NCBI RefSeq assembly: GCF_033304615.1
Contig: NZ_CP129118.1
Coordinates: forward strand, 1,112,001 to 1,176,000
Direction of reading: 5' to 3'
DNA length: 64,000 nt
Origin: Sporosarcina oncorhynchi
Lineage (GTDB): Bacteria; Bacillota; Bacilli; Bacillales_A; Planococcaceae
Shown here: positions 15,293 to 24,571 of the stretch, piece after piece
Position numbering within the stretch: the stretch's first letter is position 1
How the letters are laid out: the number at the start of each line of letters is the position of its first letter
The notes under the pieces: generated by a model
Database searches by the model: none
What the model was told of the DNA's origin: nothing
Seen by the model: only the letters and a program-made list of their open reading frames with translations
Program-made: the position numbers and the translations under genes

Positions 15293-16438
15293 ATGAAGTT
15301 TTTTCACACAGCTGATTGGCATTTAGGAAAATTGGTGCAAGGTGTTTACATGACAGATGGCCAACGTTATGTTCTACGTCAATTTATAGAAGCCATAAGA
15401 GAAGAGAAGCCGGATGCAGTCATCATAGCAGGTGATCTATATGATCGTGCTGTACCACCTACGGAAGCTGTTACACTGCTCGATGAAGTGTTGCGGGAAA
15501 TTGTAGTCGATTTAAAGACTCCGGTCATCGCAGTTGCGGGCAATCACGATAGTCCAAGCCGTTTAGATTTCGGAAGCCGCCTTATGCGTCAGAATGGCTA
15601 CTATATAGAAGGCCGACTAAGACGCACGAATGATCCTGTTGTTTTAAAAGATGAGTATGGTGACGTCCATTTTCATCTTGTACCTTTTGCAGATCCATCT
15701 GTCTGCAGACAAGTGTTTGAAGATGATACGATCACTGATTTCAATAACGCGATGGAGCGGGTCATTAGTAATATTAAGTTTGATGAGAATGCCCGTCATG
15801 TATTCGTTGGACATGCGTTCGTAACGCCACACGGAGAAGAAGAAGAGAACACAAGTGATTCTGAGCGGCCGCTGGCTATCGGAGGAGCCGAATATGTATC
15901 TGCGCATCTTTTCAAACCTTTTCATTACACGGCTCTTGGTCATCTTCATCAGGCACATCATGTGGGAGATGAAACGATTCGCTATTCGGGATCGCCAATG
16001 AAATATTCCATATCTGAAGAAAATCATAAAAAAGGCTTCTTTATTGTGGAGATGGATGAAGAAGGAAATGTGGCTGTGGAGAAAAGGCTACTCAATCCGC
16101 AATATGATATGCGTACTGTCGAAGGATTGATGGAAGAAATAGTAGCCGAGCAACCAAGTAATGACTATGTGTTTGTCAAACTCCATGATGAAACACCTGT
16201 ATTATTTCCGATGGAAAAAGTGAAGTCGATCTTTCCAAATGCGATGCATATTGAAAGGAAAATAGTCCGGACCGCGGCAACGATGGAGCACACAAGTGTG
16301 TTAGGGGATGAAAAACCTGACGACTTGACCTTGTTCCGTTATTTTTATGCGCAAATGAATGATATCGAACCGGACGCGGAAACAGAAAAGATATTTGCGG
16401 AAGTTCTATATGAAGTGAAAGGAGGGATGGATCGATGA
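15293..16438 (+). CDS. sbcD: exonuclease SbcCD, nuclease subunit D
   Basis: Mre11-type Mn-dependent nuclease that, with SbcC, opens DNA hairpins and processes blocked double-strand ends. The product has 381 residues. Phosphoesterase motifs are all present: DWHLGK at residues 8-13, GDLYDRA (about 51), GNHDS (about 83), GHAFV and GHLHQAH (about 217). GGAGG precedes the ATG. The stop overlaps the sbcC start by four bases (ATGA), typical of this pair. Confidence 0.95.
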   Translation: MKFFHTADWHLGKLVQGVYMTDGQRYVLRQFIEAIREEKPDAVIIAGDLYDRAVPPTEAVTLLDEVLREIVVDLKTPVIAVAGNHDSPSRLDFGSRLMRQNGYYIEGRLRRTNDPVVLKDEYGDVHFHLVPFADPSVCRQVFEDDTITDFNNAMERVISNIKFDENARHVFVGHAFVTPHGEEEENTSDSERPLAIGGAEYVSAHLFKPFHYTALGHLHQAHHVGDETIRYSGSPMKYSISEENHKKGFFIVEMDEEGNVAVEKRLLNPQYDMRTVEGLMEEIVAEQPSNDYVFVKLHDETPVLFPMEKVKSIFPNAMHIERKIVRTAATMEHTSVLGDEKPDDLTLFRYFYAQMNDIEPDAETEKIFAEVLYEVKGGMDR

Positions 16439-19400
16439 AGCCTGTGCAATTGACGATGACAGCATTCGGTCCATACAAAGGTACGGAAGTAATCGATTTC
16501 AGGAAACTTGAAGACCACCGGCTATTTGTCGTATCGGGATCTACTGGTGCTGGAAAAACGACTATTTTCGACGGAATCTGTTTCGCCCTTTACGGTCAGG
16601 CAAGCGGAGAAGATCGAACAGAAGCACGATCGATGCGGAGTGATTTCGCTGATGATTCAATGCCTACATCTGTCGAACTCATTTTTGAAATCCAGCGCCG
16701 GACATACCGGGTGATGAGACAGATTCCCTACCTCAAAAGCGGCAACAAAACCGAGACGTCTGCCAAATACGAGTTTTTCGAATTGACGGATTCAGGCGAA
16801 GTTCCAGTTGTCGATCGTCAAATTGTCTCTGAAATCAATCGGAAAATCGAAGAATTAGTCGGATTTACGATTGATCAATTCAGCCAAATTGTCATGCTAC
16901 CACAAGGAGAGTTCCGTAAATTTCTAACTTCCGATACGGAAAACAAAGAAACCATTATGCGCAAAATTTTTAAAACACATGATTATCGTGAGATGGTTGA
17001 TGTGCTTAAAAATAGGAAAGATAGCGCAGCATTTTTACTCGCAGAGGAAAAGAGGACTGTGGACAGCTTAGTGGGACAGATTCCGAGTCTTATACCAACG
17101 AGAGAATCGCTGATCTTTAATGTGCTAGAGCAAGAATACACGAACAGTTCTCAAGTGATGCATGGTCTCGAGGAAGAAGTGGTGTACTATTCCCAAAAGG
17201 CAATAGATGATGAATTGAACTATAAGTCCTTATATGACCAACATGCGAATTTGCTTACGGCTTTTCATTCCGCAAAAACAAATAATGCACAATTCGATCA
17301 GCTTGAACAGCGAAAAATGACCTTTGAGAAACTGACAACGGAAATCCCAGACATAAAAGAAAAAGAAAAACGCATCGCCAATGCAGACCGTGCCGCGGTC
17401 ATCCATGAAATTGAAGTCTATTACAAACAGCAGGCAGATGAAGAGAAAGCAAAGCAAGATGTTTCTACCAAAGCGGAGGAACTTGTCGTCAGTGCACGAA
17501 AGTATTATGCGGACGTGAACCGTTCTTACGAAGAAATCCAGAAGCAGGAACCATTGCGCGCGGAAGTGACCGAGCAGCTGATCAGACTTCGGGATCACTT
17601 GCCTGCAGTGACAGACCTTGCCGCAAAAGAATCGAAAATCTTGGCATTGTCTGAGGAACTCAAAAGGATGAAAGAAGCTTTTACGATTACATTGAGAAAG
17701 TCCGAAGAAGAAAAGCAGAAGCTTGTAGGGTTGAAAGCGAATATCGATAAAAATGACAAAATTCTTCTACCATACGACAAACTCGTCGAGACGTTGAACA
17801 TCATCCAAGTGCACGGCAAAGCAGTCCAGGAAGTTAATAATCTGACAACCAATCTGAAAGGATTGGGTGAACAGTACAAAACTGCGTCTTCAACTTTCAA
17901 CAAATTAAAGAATGAATTTGAGAAACTTCAAAACGATTGGCTAGACGATCAAGCGTCCCATCTGGCTGAAACACTCATGGAAGGGGAACCTTGCCCTGTC
18001 TGCGGAAGTGCGCATCATCCTACTATAAATAGTAAGCAATTTGACCATTCCATTACACGTGAAGAGTTGGAGTCTAAAAGGCTGCAACTATCCAAAGCAG
18101 AAAGTGCATTCCGTTCTGCTGAGGCCAAGTATGAAGCAGTTCAAGAACAGCTTAAGCTTAGTCAACTAGAAGTACAAAAGCAACAGATTACTGATACTTT
18201 ACCGGATCTGAAAAGAAAGAGACGTGAAGTAACAGAGCAGATCGAACATTTGAAAATGAAACGCGAAGAATTAGTAGTCATGAAAGATCAATTGAAGTAT
18301 ACCGAAGCAGAATCAGTAAAACTGGATACTAAACGGACTGAACTGGAAAAGACATTATATGAAAAGTCGTCCATATATGAAAAGGAATCGGCTTTATTGC
18401 AAAGGGATCTTAATTCGATTCCTGAAGGTTTGCGAAAGCTAAACGTTCTGCAAGATGAAATCAAGTCAAAGGAAGTGACAAAGCGCCAGTTGGATGATGC
18501 GTGGGTGACCATACAAAAAAAACGAGAGGAAGCGAAAGAGAAAGAGGTTACCGCAATCAATTCCCTTCATTATGTGAAACAGGCTCTTGAAGAAAGCGTT
18601 AAAAAGCGGAAACAGGCAGAAGTCCGGTTCTTTGAAGCATTAAAGAATTCCGATTTTGCGACAGAAGATGAGTACCGCAAATCGAAATTATCCGAAACAG
18701 ATAAACGCAATCTAAAAGATTATGTCATTACATTTAATCAGCAACTTCATACGATAAAGGAATCCATTCAAGAACTCGAAAAATTGCTTGAAGGCAAGAA
18801 TAGAACTGACCTTACGCACATGTCTGAAAAAGTGGAGCTACAAAAAGCTGCTTATGAAAAAGCATTTACTGATTGGAACAGTTCGATGGAACATGAAAAG
18901 ACACTGCGGAATTTGATGGCGAATTTGAAGAAATCAGTGGAAGGTATAGTTGAACTTGAGCGGAAAGTATCTAAACTGACTGACGTCTATGATGTTGTTA
19001 GAGGGCAGAACAATCATAAGCTTTCTTTTGAACGTTTTATACAAATCGATTATTTGGAACGGATCATCCAATCCGCGAATGCACGTCTTCAAAATTTATC
19101 AAACGGGCAATATGAATTGATACGCAGTGACCGACAGGAAGTGAGGGGCCGGCAAAGTGGTCTCGGTTTAGATGTTTATGATGCGTATACGGGACAAAAC
19201 AGAGATGTGAAAACTTTATCAGGCGGGGAAAAGTTCAATGCATCCCTTAGTTTGGCACTTGGTATGGCGGACGTCATCCAAAGCTTCCAAGGAGCGATGT
19301 CCATTGAAACAATGTTTATCGATGAAGGATTTGGCACGTTGGATGAAGAAGCTTTGAGAAAAGCGGTCGATACGTTAATTGACCTTCAAAAATCGGGTAG

Positions 19401-19512
19401 AATGATTGGTGTCATTTCCCATGTGGAAGAACTGAAAACTGCATTTCCAGCCATTCTTGAAGTTCATAAATCTCTTGAAGGTCATAGTGAAACGAAATTC
19501 ATTATTAAATAA
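16435..19512 (+). CDS. sbcC: exonuclease SbcCD, SMC-like ATPase subunit C
   Basis: A Rad50-type ATPase of 1025 residues that partners SbcD. The N-terminal Walker A reads GSTGAGKTT (about residues 34-42); two long coiled coils flank a zinc hook CPVC at residues 520-523; the C-terminal ABC signature is LSGGEKF (about 928) and Walker B lies in MFIDEGFGTLDEEAL. Full length and undamaged. A terminator follows, so sbcDC is a two-gene unit. Confidence 0.95.
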   Translation: MKPVQLTMTAFGPYKGTEVIDFRKLEDHRLFVVSGSTGAGKTTIFDGICFALYGQASGEDRTEARSMRSDFADDSMPTSVELIFEIQRRTYRVMRQIPYLKSGNKTETSAKYEFFELTDSGEVPVVDRQIVSEINRKIEELVGFTIDQFSQIVMLPQGEFRKFLTSDTENKETIMRKIFKTHDYREMVDVLKNRKDSAAFLLAEEKRTVDSLVGQIPSLIPTRESLIFNVLEQEYTNSSQVMHGLEEEVVYYSQKAIDDELNYKSLYDQHANLLTAFHSAKTNNAQFDQLEQRKMTFEKLTTEIPDIKEKEKRIANADRAAVIHEIEVYYKQQADEEKAKQDVSTKAEELVVSARKYYADVNRSYEEIQKQEPLRAEVTEQLIRLRDHLPAVTDLAAKESKILALSEELKRMKEAFTITLRKSEEEKQKLVGLKANIDKNDKILLPYDKLVETLNIIQVHGKAVQEVNNLTTNLKGLGEQYKTASSTFNKLKNEFEKLQNDWLDDQASHLAETLMEGEPCPVCGSAHHPTINSKQFDHSITREELESKRLQLSKAESAFRSAEAKYEAVQEQLKLSQLEVQKQQITDTLPDLKRKRREVTEQIEHLKMKREELVVMKDQLKYTEAESVKLDTKRTELEKTLYEKSSIYEKESALLQRDLNSIPEGLRKLNVLQDEIKSKEVTKRQLDDAWVTIQKKREEAKEKEVTAINSLHYVKQALEESVKKRKQAEVRFFEALKNSDFATEDEYRKSKLSETDKRNLKDYVITFNQQLHTIKESIQELEKLLEGKNRTDLTHMSEKVELQKAAYEKAFTDWNSSMEHEKTLRNLMANLKKSVEGIVELERKVSKLTDVYDVVRGQNNHKLSFERFIQIDYLERIIQSANARLQNLSNGQYELIRSDRQEVRGRQSGLGLDVYDAYTGQNRDVKTLSGGEKFNASLSLALGMADVIQSFQGAMSIETMFIDEGFGTLDEEALRKAVDTLIDLQKSGRMIGVISHVEELKTAFPAILEVHKSLEGHSETKFIIK

Positions 19513-19516
19513 TTTG

Positions 19517-19549
19517 ACAGGCGGTCCTTGCTCCGCCTGTTTTCTTTTT
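19517..19549 (+). terminator. intrinsic terminator after sbcC
   Basis: ACAGGCGG / CCGCCTGT stem with 8-base loop, then TTTCTTTTTG. Confidence 0.8.
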
Positions 19550-19681
19550 GAAAAAGAGGATAAATTTATACTATGAATGCATAAATAGCCATTGCATTTA
19601 TGTTTCATTCCCCTTATTATTAAATTCTGCGATATATTGCATACATAGTTACAATTCACAACACGAGAGGATTTTCAAAAT

Positions 19682-21031
19682 ATGTCAACTAAATTATCAT
19701 TCTCTTCTTTTCTATTAATTGGAATTATGCTGTTTGCTCTATTCTTTGGTGCCGGTAATCTGATTTTCCCCGCTGAGCTAGGCCAATATGCAGGGACAAA
19801 CTTTTGGCCAGCAATTATTGGTTTCTTGATTACTGGCGTAGGATTGCCGTTCCTTGGCATTCTAGCCATCGGGTACTCGGGTAGTCGAAATCTTCAAGAT
19901 CTAGCAAGTAGAATCCATCCGGTCTATGCAATCCTCTTCACTTCACTGCTCTATTTGACAATTGGGCCTTTTTTTGCAGCTCCTAGAACCGGTGCAGTTG
20001 CATTCGATATTGGTATCGCCACCTTTATCCCAGCGGCGTATTCTCAAATTGCGCTACTCATCTTCACACTTGTTTTCTTCGGCGTGACATTGTGGCTTTC
20101 TCTCAATCCAGCAAAAATAGTCGATCGAATCGGTAAGTATATGTCACCTGCCATTATCGTGTTGCTACTAGCTTTATTGGCGATGGCATTTATTAACCCA
20201 ATCGGTTCCATTCAGGCACCTGTAGACGCATATAAAACAGGAGCTTTCATGGAAGGATTTACGGAAGGTTATAACACGATGGATGCGTTAGCCTCACTTG
20301 TATTCGGTATTATCGTCATCAAGGCGATTCGTGCACTTGGCGTGACAGATCGAGCCCAAATCGTATCTGCTACAGTTAAAACAGGTATTATTGCATCCGC
20401 TTTTCTTGGTCTGTTATACGTTGGAATCGCCTACCTGGGTGCTACAACAACAGAGAAGTTCGGTCTGTTCGACACGGGTGGCCCTGTTTTAAGTGGAGCG
20501 GCAGCCCACTATTTTGGTACAACCGGTTCAGTCCTCCTTGCGGGTGTCATTATCCTTGCCTGCCTGACAACAAGCATCGGATTAATGACCGCATGTGGTG
20601 AATATTTTCATACACTTATCCCATCGGTAAGTTATAAAGCATTCGTTTCGGTTTTCACCGTCTTCTGCTTTGTCGTGGCGAATTTCGGGCTGGCCAATAT
20701 TATTATCTTTTCAATTCCAGTATTAATGTTCCTTTATCCGCTTGCAGTCGTCTTAATGCTGTTAACATTTGCTTCCAAGCTGTTTAACCATTCTAGACTT
20801 GTCTATATAAGCGCCACCGCAGTTGCGTTTGCCATTAGCATAATAGACGGCGTAAAGACTTTATACGGTACGCTTGGCAATACAGAGGACCAATGGCCGA
20901 CTTGGCTAAGTTCTATCGTCAACTTCTATAACAAAGTGCTTCCTTTTTACGCAGAAGGTCTTGGTTGGCTCTTGCCAGTATTGATTGTTATGTTACTCAC
21001 AGGGATTATTGCGAAAGTAATTAAAATTTAA
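19682..21031 (+). CDS. brnQ: branched-chain amino acid carrier BrnQ
   Basis: LIVCS-family symporter for leucine, isoleucine and valine, 449 residues with 12 hydrophobic segments in the cytoplasmic membrane. Family features include FALFFGAGNLIFP in the first helix, the segment IGPFFAAPRTGAVAFD (about residues 99-114), and GLMTACGEYF near residue 303. GAGAGG lies 11 bases before the ATG. No T-box is present upstream, unlike some leucine-responsive transporters. Single-gene unit with its own terminator. Confidence 0.93.
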   Translation: MSTKLSFSSFLLIGIMLFALFFGAGNLIFPAELGQYAGTNFWPAIIGFLITGVGLPFLGILAIGYSGSRNLQDLASRIHPVYAILFTSLLYLTIGPFFAAPRTGAVAFDIGIATFIPAAYSQIALLIFTLVFFGVTLWLSLNPAKIVDRIGKYMSPAIIVLLLALLAMAFINPIGSIQAPVDAYKTGAFMEGFTEGYNTMDALASLVFGIIVIKAIRALGVTDRAQIVSATVKTGIIASAFLGLLYVGIAYLGATTTEKFGLFDTGGPVLSGAAAHYFGTTGSVLLAGVIILACLTTSIGLMTACGEYFHTLIPSVSYKAFVSVFTVFCFVVANFGLANIIIFSIPVLMFLYPLAVVLMLLTFASKLFNHSRLVYISATAVAFAISIIDGVKTLYGTLGNTEDQWPTWLSSIVNFYNKVLPFYAEGLGWLLPVLIVMLLTGIIAKVIKI

Positions 21032-21050
21032 GTCGAAAAAATATAAAAGG

Positions 21051-21077
21051 GCACTCCAAATTGGAGCGCTTTTTTTT
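21051..21077 (+). terminator. intrinsic terminator after brnQ
   Basis: GCACTCCAA pairs with TTGGAGCGC (one A-C mismatch), then eight T. Confidence 0.85.
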
Positions 21078-21156
21078 ATCATGTTTTTGTTAGATGCTAA
21101 ATCAAGAAGTATCATTGTCCAAACGTCATACCAAAGTGATAACCATTAGTTGAATT

Positions 21157-21822
21157 TCAAATGTCCTTCTTCAATGATCGAAACTCTTCAATGGCACGCA
21201 GCCAATTTTCGCGCATCACTTTAGAAACTGCCTCCGCATTGCCTTCTTTCATCATCCGTAAAATTAGGTTATGCTCTTCGATTGATTTTTCCGTCAAAAT
21301 GATTGAATTTAAAAAGAATAGTCGTCTAACATGTTTTTGTAAAGAAGCTACCATAGAGTGGATATAGGGATTGGCGGCATTGTCGACAATAATTTGATGG
21401 AAATTTTCATCAAGTCTCAATGCTGAATCGTAATCTTTTCGATAAACCGCTTGCGCAAACTCTTCATTCGTCTGCTCCAATTCCGCAAGCATTTCTTTAG
21501 TTAGATGTGGAACCGCCAGTTCTGCTGACAGCGCTTGCAAAGCGGCGAGAGGGGGGAGAAGATCTTTGATTGTTTCCGGATCAACTTCCGTTACTTGCGT
21601 CGCTTTTCCGGGAAACATTTTGACGAATCCTTCCATTTCGAGAAGTTGGAGGGATTCCCGGATAGGTGTCCTACTGACACCGAGCGCTTGTGCCAATTCG
21701 ATATCATTCAGTTTTTCACCAGGTTGTAGAGTACCATCGATAATCCAAAGTAATAGTTGGTTTAAAGCGTTTTCTTTTGCTGTCTTACGTGTTGGTTTTT
21801 CATGTTCCGAAGGTATCGGCAT
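21157..21822 (-). CDS. GntR-family transcriptional regulator, FadR/FCD type
   Basis: A 221-residue DNA-binding protein. The winged helix-turn-helix spans about residues 17-80 with LNDIELAQALGVSRTPIRES as recognition segment. The C-terminal FCD domain (about 90-215) has the metal-ligand pattern D-E-N-F-H, a His in the S-L-Q-K-H-V helix and E-E-H-N. The ligand cannot be predicted: no metabolic operon is adjacent, and the upstream gene on the same strand is a GNAT acetyltransferase. AGGAAGGTGA precedes the ATG. Palindromes upstream (21854-21906) could be its own operator. Confidence 0.88.
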   Translation of the reverse strand: MPIPSEHEKPTRKTAKENALNQLLLWIIDGTLQPGEKLNDIELAQALGVSRTPIRESLQLLEMEGFVKMFPGKATQVTEVDPETIKDLLPPLAALQALSAELAVPHLTKEMLAELEQTNEEFAQAVYRKDYDSALRLDENFHQIIVDNAANPYIHSMVASLQKHVRRLFFLNSIILTEKSIEEHNLILRMMKEGNAEAVSKVMRENWLRAIEEFRSLKKDI

Positions 21823-21853
21823 GTGAAATCACCTTCCTGTTTCTACTAGGGTG

Positions 21854-21906
21854 TTTCCAGTATACAGGAAGTTCCTGTTTGTGGAAAGTTAGCATATACA
21901 GTATAT
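21854..21906. promoter_or_regulatory. nested inverted repeats upstream of gntR
   Basis: ACAGGAAGTTCCTGT (21864-21878) is a palindrome around a central G. It is flanked by TTTCCA (21854-21859) and TGGAAA (21882-21887), making a larger interrupted palindrome. A second one, ATATACAGTATAT, lies at 21894-21906. They may be operator sites for the GntR regulator, or the larger one a hairpin ending the upstream acetyltransferase transcript; it has no T-run. Confidence 0.45.
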
Positions 21907-21911
21907 CAGTG

Positions 21912-22427
21912 TCAAAGTAACCTTGAATAGAAGAGTGAAATATCCTGATCTTCGATAGTAGAGCCATATGCGATTTCTTCACGCACAAGTGTGAATCCTT
22001 TTGCTTCATAGAACGGGATACCATACACATTACCTTTTGCTACGGAAACCCACTGTTTAGACGCGTGAAATCTATGTTTTTGGATTTTAGTACAGAAGTC
22101 AATCAACCTGGAACCGATTCCTTTCCCCCTTCTATCAGGATCTACATAAAACACATATATTTCTCCGTCTGTTTCATTCAGCATGCCTGCTCCGATTGTT
22201 CCGACGATTTTACCGTCTAATTCAGCAACCATATAGCCATGCCAGCTTCTGTCGATTGATGTGACTTCCTGTTTTACACGTTCGACATTGTAATATTTCA
22301 TAATTAACGCTTCAATATATTGCTCGGAATATAAGTTGCGATACGTAAACCATTGGCTCTTCGAGAGTAGAGGGGCTATACATTCAGCATCTTCTTTCCT
22401 AGCCATTCTAACCGATAATTTGGACAA
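21912..22427 (-). CDS. GNAT-family N-acetyltransferase
   Basis: A 171-residue acetyltransferase; the substrate is not predictable. The acetyl-CoA loop reads R-R-G-K-G-I-G-S-R-L (about residues 108-117), preceded by beta4 YVFYVDPD, with G-I-P-F-Y-E-A-K-G-F near residue 143 as the last motif. The N-terminus SVRMARKEDAECI is typical of the family. The start is TTG behind AGAAAGGATGG. The gene could be transcribed together with gntR, 89 bases downstream. Confidence 0.85.
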   Translation of the reverse strand: MSKLSVRMARKEDAECIAPLLSKSQWFTYRNLYSEQYIEALIMKYYNVERVKQEVTSIDRSWHGYMVAELDGKIVGTIGAGMLNETDGEIYVFYVDPDRRGKGIGSRLIDFCTKIQKHRFHASKQWVSVAKGNVYGIPFYEAKGFTLVREEIAYGSTIEDQDISLFYSRLL

Positions 22428-22488
22428 TTAAGACCATCCTTTCTGCTGTAACAAATGCTTCGTTTCTGTAATGTGATTGGTTGTGAAT

Positions 22489-22505
22489 TGTAATGTAGTT
22501 GTAAT
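22489..22505 (+). promoter_or_regulatory. WalR (YycF) box upstream of LysM-3D gene
   Basis: TGTAAT-GTAGT-TGTAAT is an exact match to the WalR consensus TGTWAH-N5-TGTWAH. Additional half-sites TGTAAC (22447) and TGTAAT (22467) lie just upstream. A WalR-controlled LysM-3D gene (yocH) is known in Bacillus subtilis. Confidence 0.75.
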
Positions 22506-22553
22506 ATTGCACTGTTAATCTATATACAGACTAATAAGTAGGGAGTAGAAAAC

Positions 22554-23138
22554 TTGAAAAAACATATTGTGACGCTCATTTTTACAGTAGTTTTATTGAT
22601 CGGTGGAACGACCGAAAGTTTTGCGGCTTCTTTAACGTACACAGTCCAAAAAGGAGATACCCTTTACAAAATCGCTTCCACACACAAAATTACTGTGAAT
22701 GAATTGAAAAAGCGGAATGATTTGAAATCGAACATCATTCAACCAACCCAAAAATTGACGATTGTTAAAAGCAATGCAGAAGTGAATGGTAAACCAGTTG
22801 AGAAGAAAGTGGCCAAAACGCCATCACGTTCGTCAGATGATAACGTGCTGAAAGAATTTACAGTTAACGCGAGTGCTTATACTGCTTCTTGTAACGGGTG
22901 TTCAGGAATCACATCAACAGGCATTAACCTTAAACGCAATCCAGATGCAAAAGTAATTGCTGTAGATCCGACAGTTATTCCGTTAGGGACGAAAGTCTAC
23001 GTTGAAGGATACGGATATGCGATAGCCGGAGATATCGGTGGTTCAATTAAAGGCAATAAAATCGATCTTTTCTTCCCGACAAAAGCAGAAGCTTATAAAT
23101 GGGGACGGAAAAGCGTTAAAATCAAAATTTTGAAATGA
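22554..23138 (+). CDS. secreted LysM-3D domain cell-wall protein (YocH-like)
   Basis: A 194-residue exported protein. A signal peptide (about 1-24, ending S-F-A-A) is followed by one LysM domain (about 27-70; YTVQKGDTLYKIA, N-x-L-K-K-R-N-D-L), a Ser/Lys linker and a C-terminal 3D domain (about 98-190) in which the three aspartates lie in AVDPTVIPLG, AGDIGG and KIDLFF. The 3D double-psi barrel is shared with MltA lytic transglycosylases, so peptidoglycan cleavage is likely. TTG start behind GGGAG. Control by WalR is supported by the exact upstream box. Confidence 0.9.
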   Translation: MKKHIVTLIFTVVLLIGGTTESFAASLTYTVQKGDTLYKIASTHKITVNELKKRNDLKSNIIQPTQKLTIVKSNAEVNGKPVEKKVAKTPSRSSDDNVLKEFTVNASAYTASCNGCSGITSTGINLKRNPDAKVIAVDPTVIPLGTKVYVEGYGYAIAGDIGGSIKGNKIDLFFPTKAEAYKWGRKSVKIKILK

Positions 23139-23148
23139 TAAATAGCTG

Positions 23149-23180
23149 CCGGCCCCTTTATTACGAGGGGTTGGTTTTTT
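23149..23180 (+). terminator. intrinsic terminator after LysM-3D gene
   Basis: CCGGCCCCT / AGGGGTTGG stem with G-T pairs, then T6. Confidence 0.75.
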
Positions 23181-23242
23181 AAATTTTCCATTCCTTCTGA
23201 TAATCATGGTAAACTGGTGAAAAAGATGAACGGGGAGATGGA

Positions 23243-23797
23243 ATGGATAAAAGAAGAATGGTCATCGCACTCATTATCATTATAGCAATTCCGTTATACA
23301 TTTGGATCGCTTATTATGAAATTCCGAAAAAGGCAGAGGTTGGTGAAGGAAGGCTTCAGCAGGAACCGTTGAAGCATGATTTCACGTCAGCTCTTTCGTT
23401 TGAGAACGCGTATATGGGGGATTCTTCGAACAGCAACGGATTATTTGAATCATTACCGTTAAGTGAGTACAAAGGGACAATTGCAATGGATTCAGATAAG
23501 CATTCGATGCGTGTTAACTATGAAGTAAACGCATCAGAACTTAATGGGACAGCGGAGCAGGCTGTCCTGTATAATTCAACCGCGGCATTTGTCTTAATTG
23601 GAAATCTGAAAGAAATTGAAATGCACTTTACGGATAAAAGCTTCACGGTAAAACGTTTCCTTGTAGAAAATTGGTTTGGAACGGAATTTAATGATCTCAA
23701 AGATCCAGCTGTCTTTAAAGAAAAAGTTCAAAACCCGATTGGTGCGGCGGGCGCAGAAAAATGGTTTGAAGTGTATACAGGAGGGAAGATGAATTGA
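23243..23797 (+). CDS. membrane-anchored DUF4825-like protein
   Basis: A 184-residue protein with one N-terminal transmembrane anchor (about residues 6-25), the remainder predicted outside the cell. The region F-E-N-A-Y-M-G-D-x-S-N followed by L-P-L-S-E-Y resembles DUF4825, a domain of unknown function; the match is from memory. GGGGAGATGG precedes the ATG. Its stop overlaps the TTG start of the next gene, so the two are cotranslated. Confidence 0.65.
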   Translation: MDKRRMVIALIIIIAIPLYIWIAYYEIPKKAEVGEGRLQQEPLKHDFTSALSFENAYMGDSSNSNGLFESLPLSEYKGTIAMDSDKHSMRVNYEVNASELNGTAEQAVLYNSTAAFVLIGNLKEIEMHFTDKSFTVKRFLVENWFGTEFNDLKDPAVFKEKVQNPIGAAGAEKWFEVYTGGKMN

Positions 23798-24516
23798 ATA
23801 TTTATATTGTGACAGGTGCTTCAAAAGGAATCGGTCTGGAACTATTCAAGCAACTGAGGAACCGAGGTGACCACGTTATCGGGGTTGCGCGGACGAATCC
23901 GCAGGAATTGAAAGGGTTCATTCTTGCAGACTTATCAAAGACAGATTGTCTGGAAGTCATGATCAGACAGATTGTCAAGGACAACCGTTCAAAAGCAAGG
24001 ACATTTACGCTGATTAATAATGCGGGTATCGTCGACCCGATTGGCCTAATCGGATCGGTCGACTCCGAAACGATGGCAGAAGCGCTTGCGGTCAATCTCA
24101 CTGCACCAATGATTACTTCAAACGCCTTCATTTCATGTTTAAAGGATTTTGATGGTCCGAAAAAAATCATTAATATCTCTTCAGGTGCCGGACGAAGTGC
24201 GTATGAAGGTTGGGGAGTGTATTGTACGACGAAAGCTGGACTCGATCATTTCACAAGAGTGGTCGCGATTGAACAGGAGTCCGTAGATTATCCTGTCAAA
24301 GTCGTTTCCATCGCACCAGGTATCATCGATACTGACATGCAGGAAACGATTCGATCGACGAATGAAGATGATTTTCCATTACTTGGCCGTTTTATTGATT
24401 ATAAAGAACAGGGACATTTAAGCAGTGCAGAAGAGACGGCTTCTAAACTAATCGCCTTCATAGATCGCGAAGATTTCAGCGAGTCCGGTCCGATTGCGGA
24501 TATCAGGCAAGTATAA
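23794..24516 (+). CDS. SDR oxidoreductase, YueD-like (benzil reductase type)
   Basis: NAD(P)-dependent short-chain dehydrogenase of 240 residues. The Rossmann motif is TGASKGIG at residues 6-13, NNAG lies near 74, the catalytic Ser in NISSGAG near 128, and Y-x-x-x-K in YCTTK near 145-149. The A-R-T motif after strand 2 suggests NADPH. Overall resemblance is to YueD, the (S)-benzoin-forming benzil reductase of bacilli; the natural substrate is unknown. TTG start with AGGAGGG upstream, overlapping the preceding gene by four bases. Confidence 0.85.
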   Translation: MNIYIVTGASKGIGLELFKQLRNRGDHVIGVARTNPQELKGFILADLSKTDCLEVMIRQIVKDNRSKARTFTLINNAGIVDPIGLIGSVDSETMAEALAVNLTAPMITSNAFISCLKDFDGPKKIINISSGAGRSAYEGWGVYCTTKAGLDHFTRVVAIEQESVDYPVKVVSIAPGIIDTDMQETIRSTNEDDFPLLGRFIDYKEQGHLSSAEETASKLIAFIDREDFSESGPIADIRQV

Positions 24517-24532
24517 GCGCTATTAAGAATAT

Positions 24533-24571
24533 AAAAAGCGGGATGTCCGAACGGCGACATCCTGCTTTTTT
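24533..24571. terminator. bidirectional terminator
   Basis: AAAAAGCGGGATGTC pairs with GACATCCTGCTTTTT, between converging yueD-like and mnmM genes. Confidence 0.85.

Noticed and set aside
19664-19684. A CodY-like stretch GATTTTCAAAATAT before brnQ
   Set aside because: About four mismatches to the 15-base CodY consensus in AT-rich DNA; chance is likely.
22554-23138. The LysM-3D protein as a resuscitation-promoting factor
   Set aside because: The C-terminal domain has the three-aspartate 3D signature rather than an Rpf lysozyme-like domain; it is called as YocH-like.
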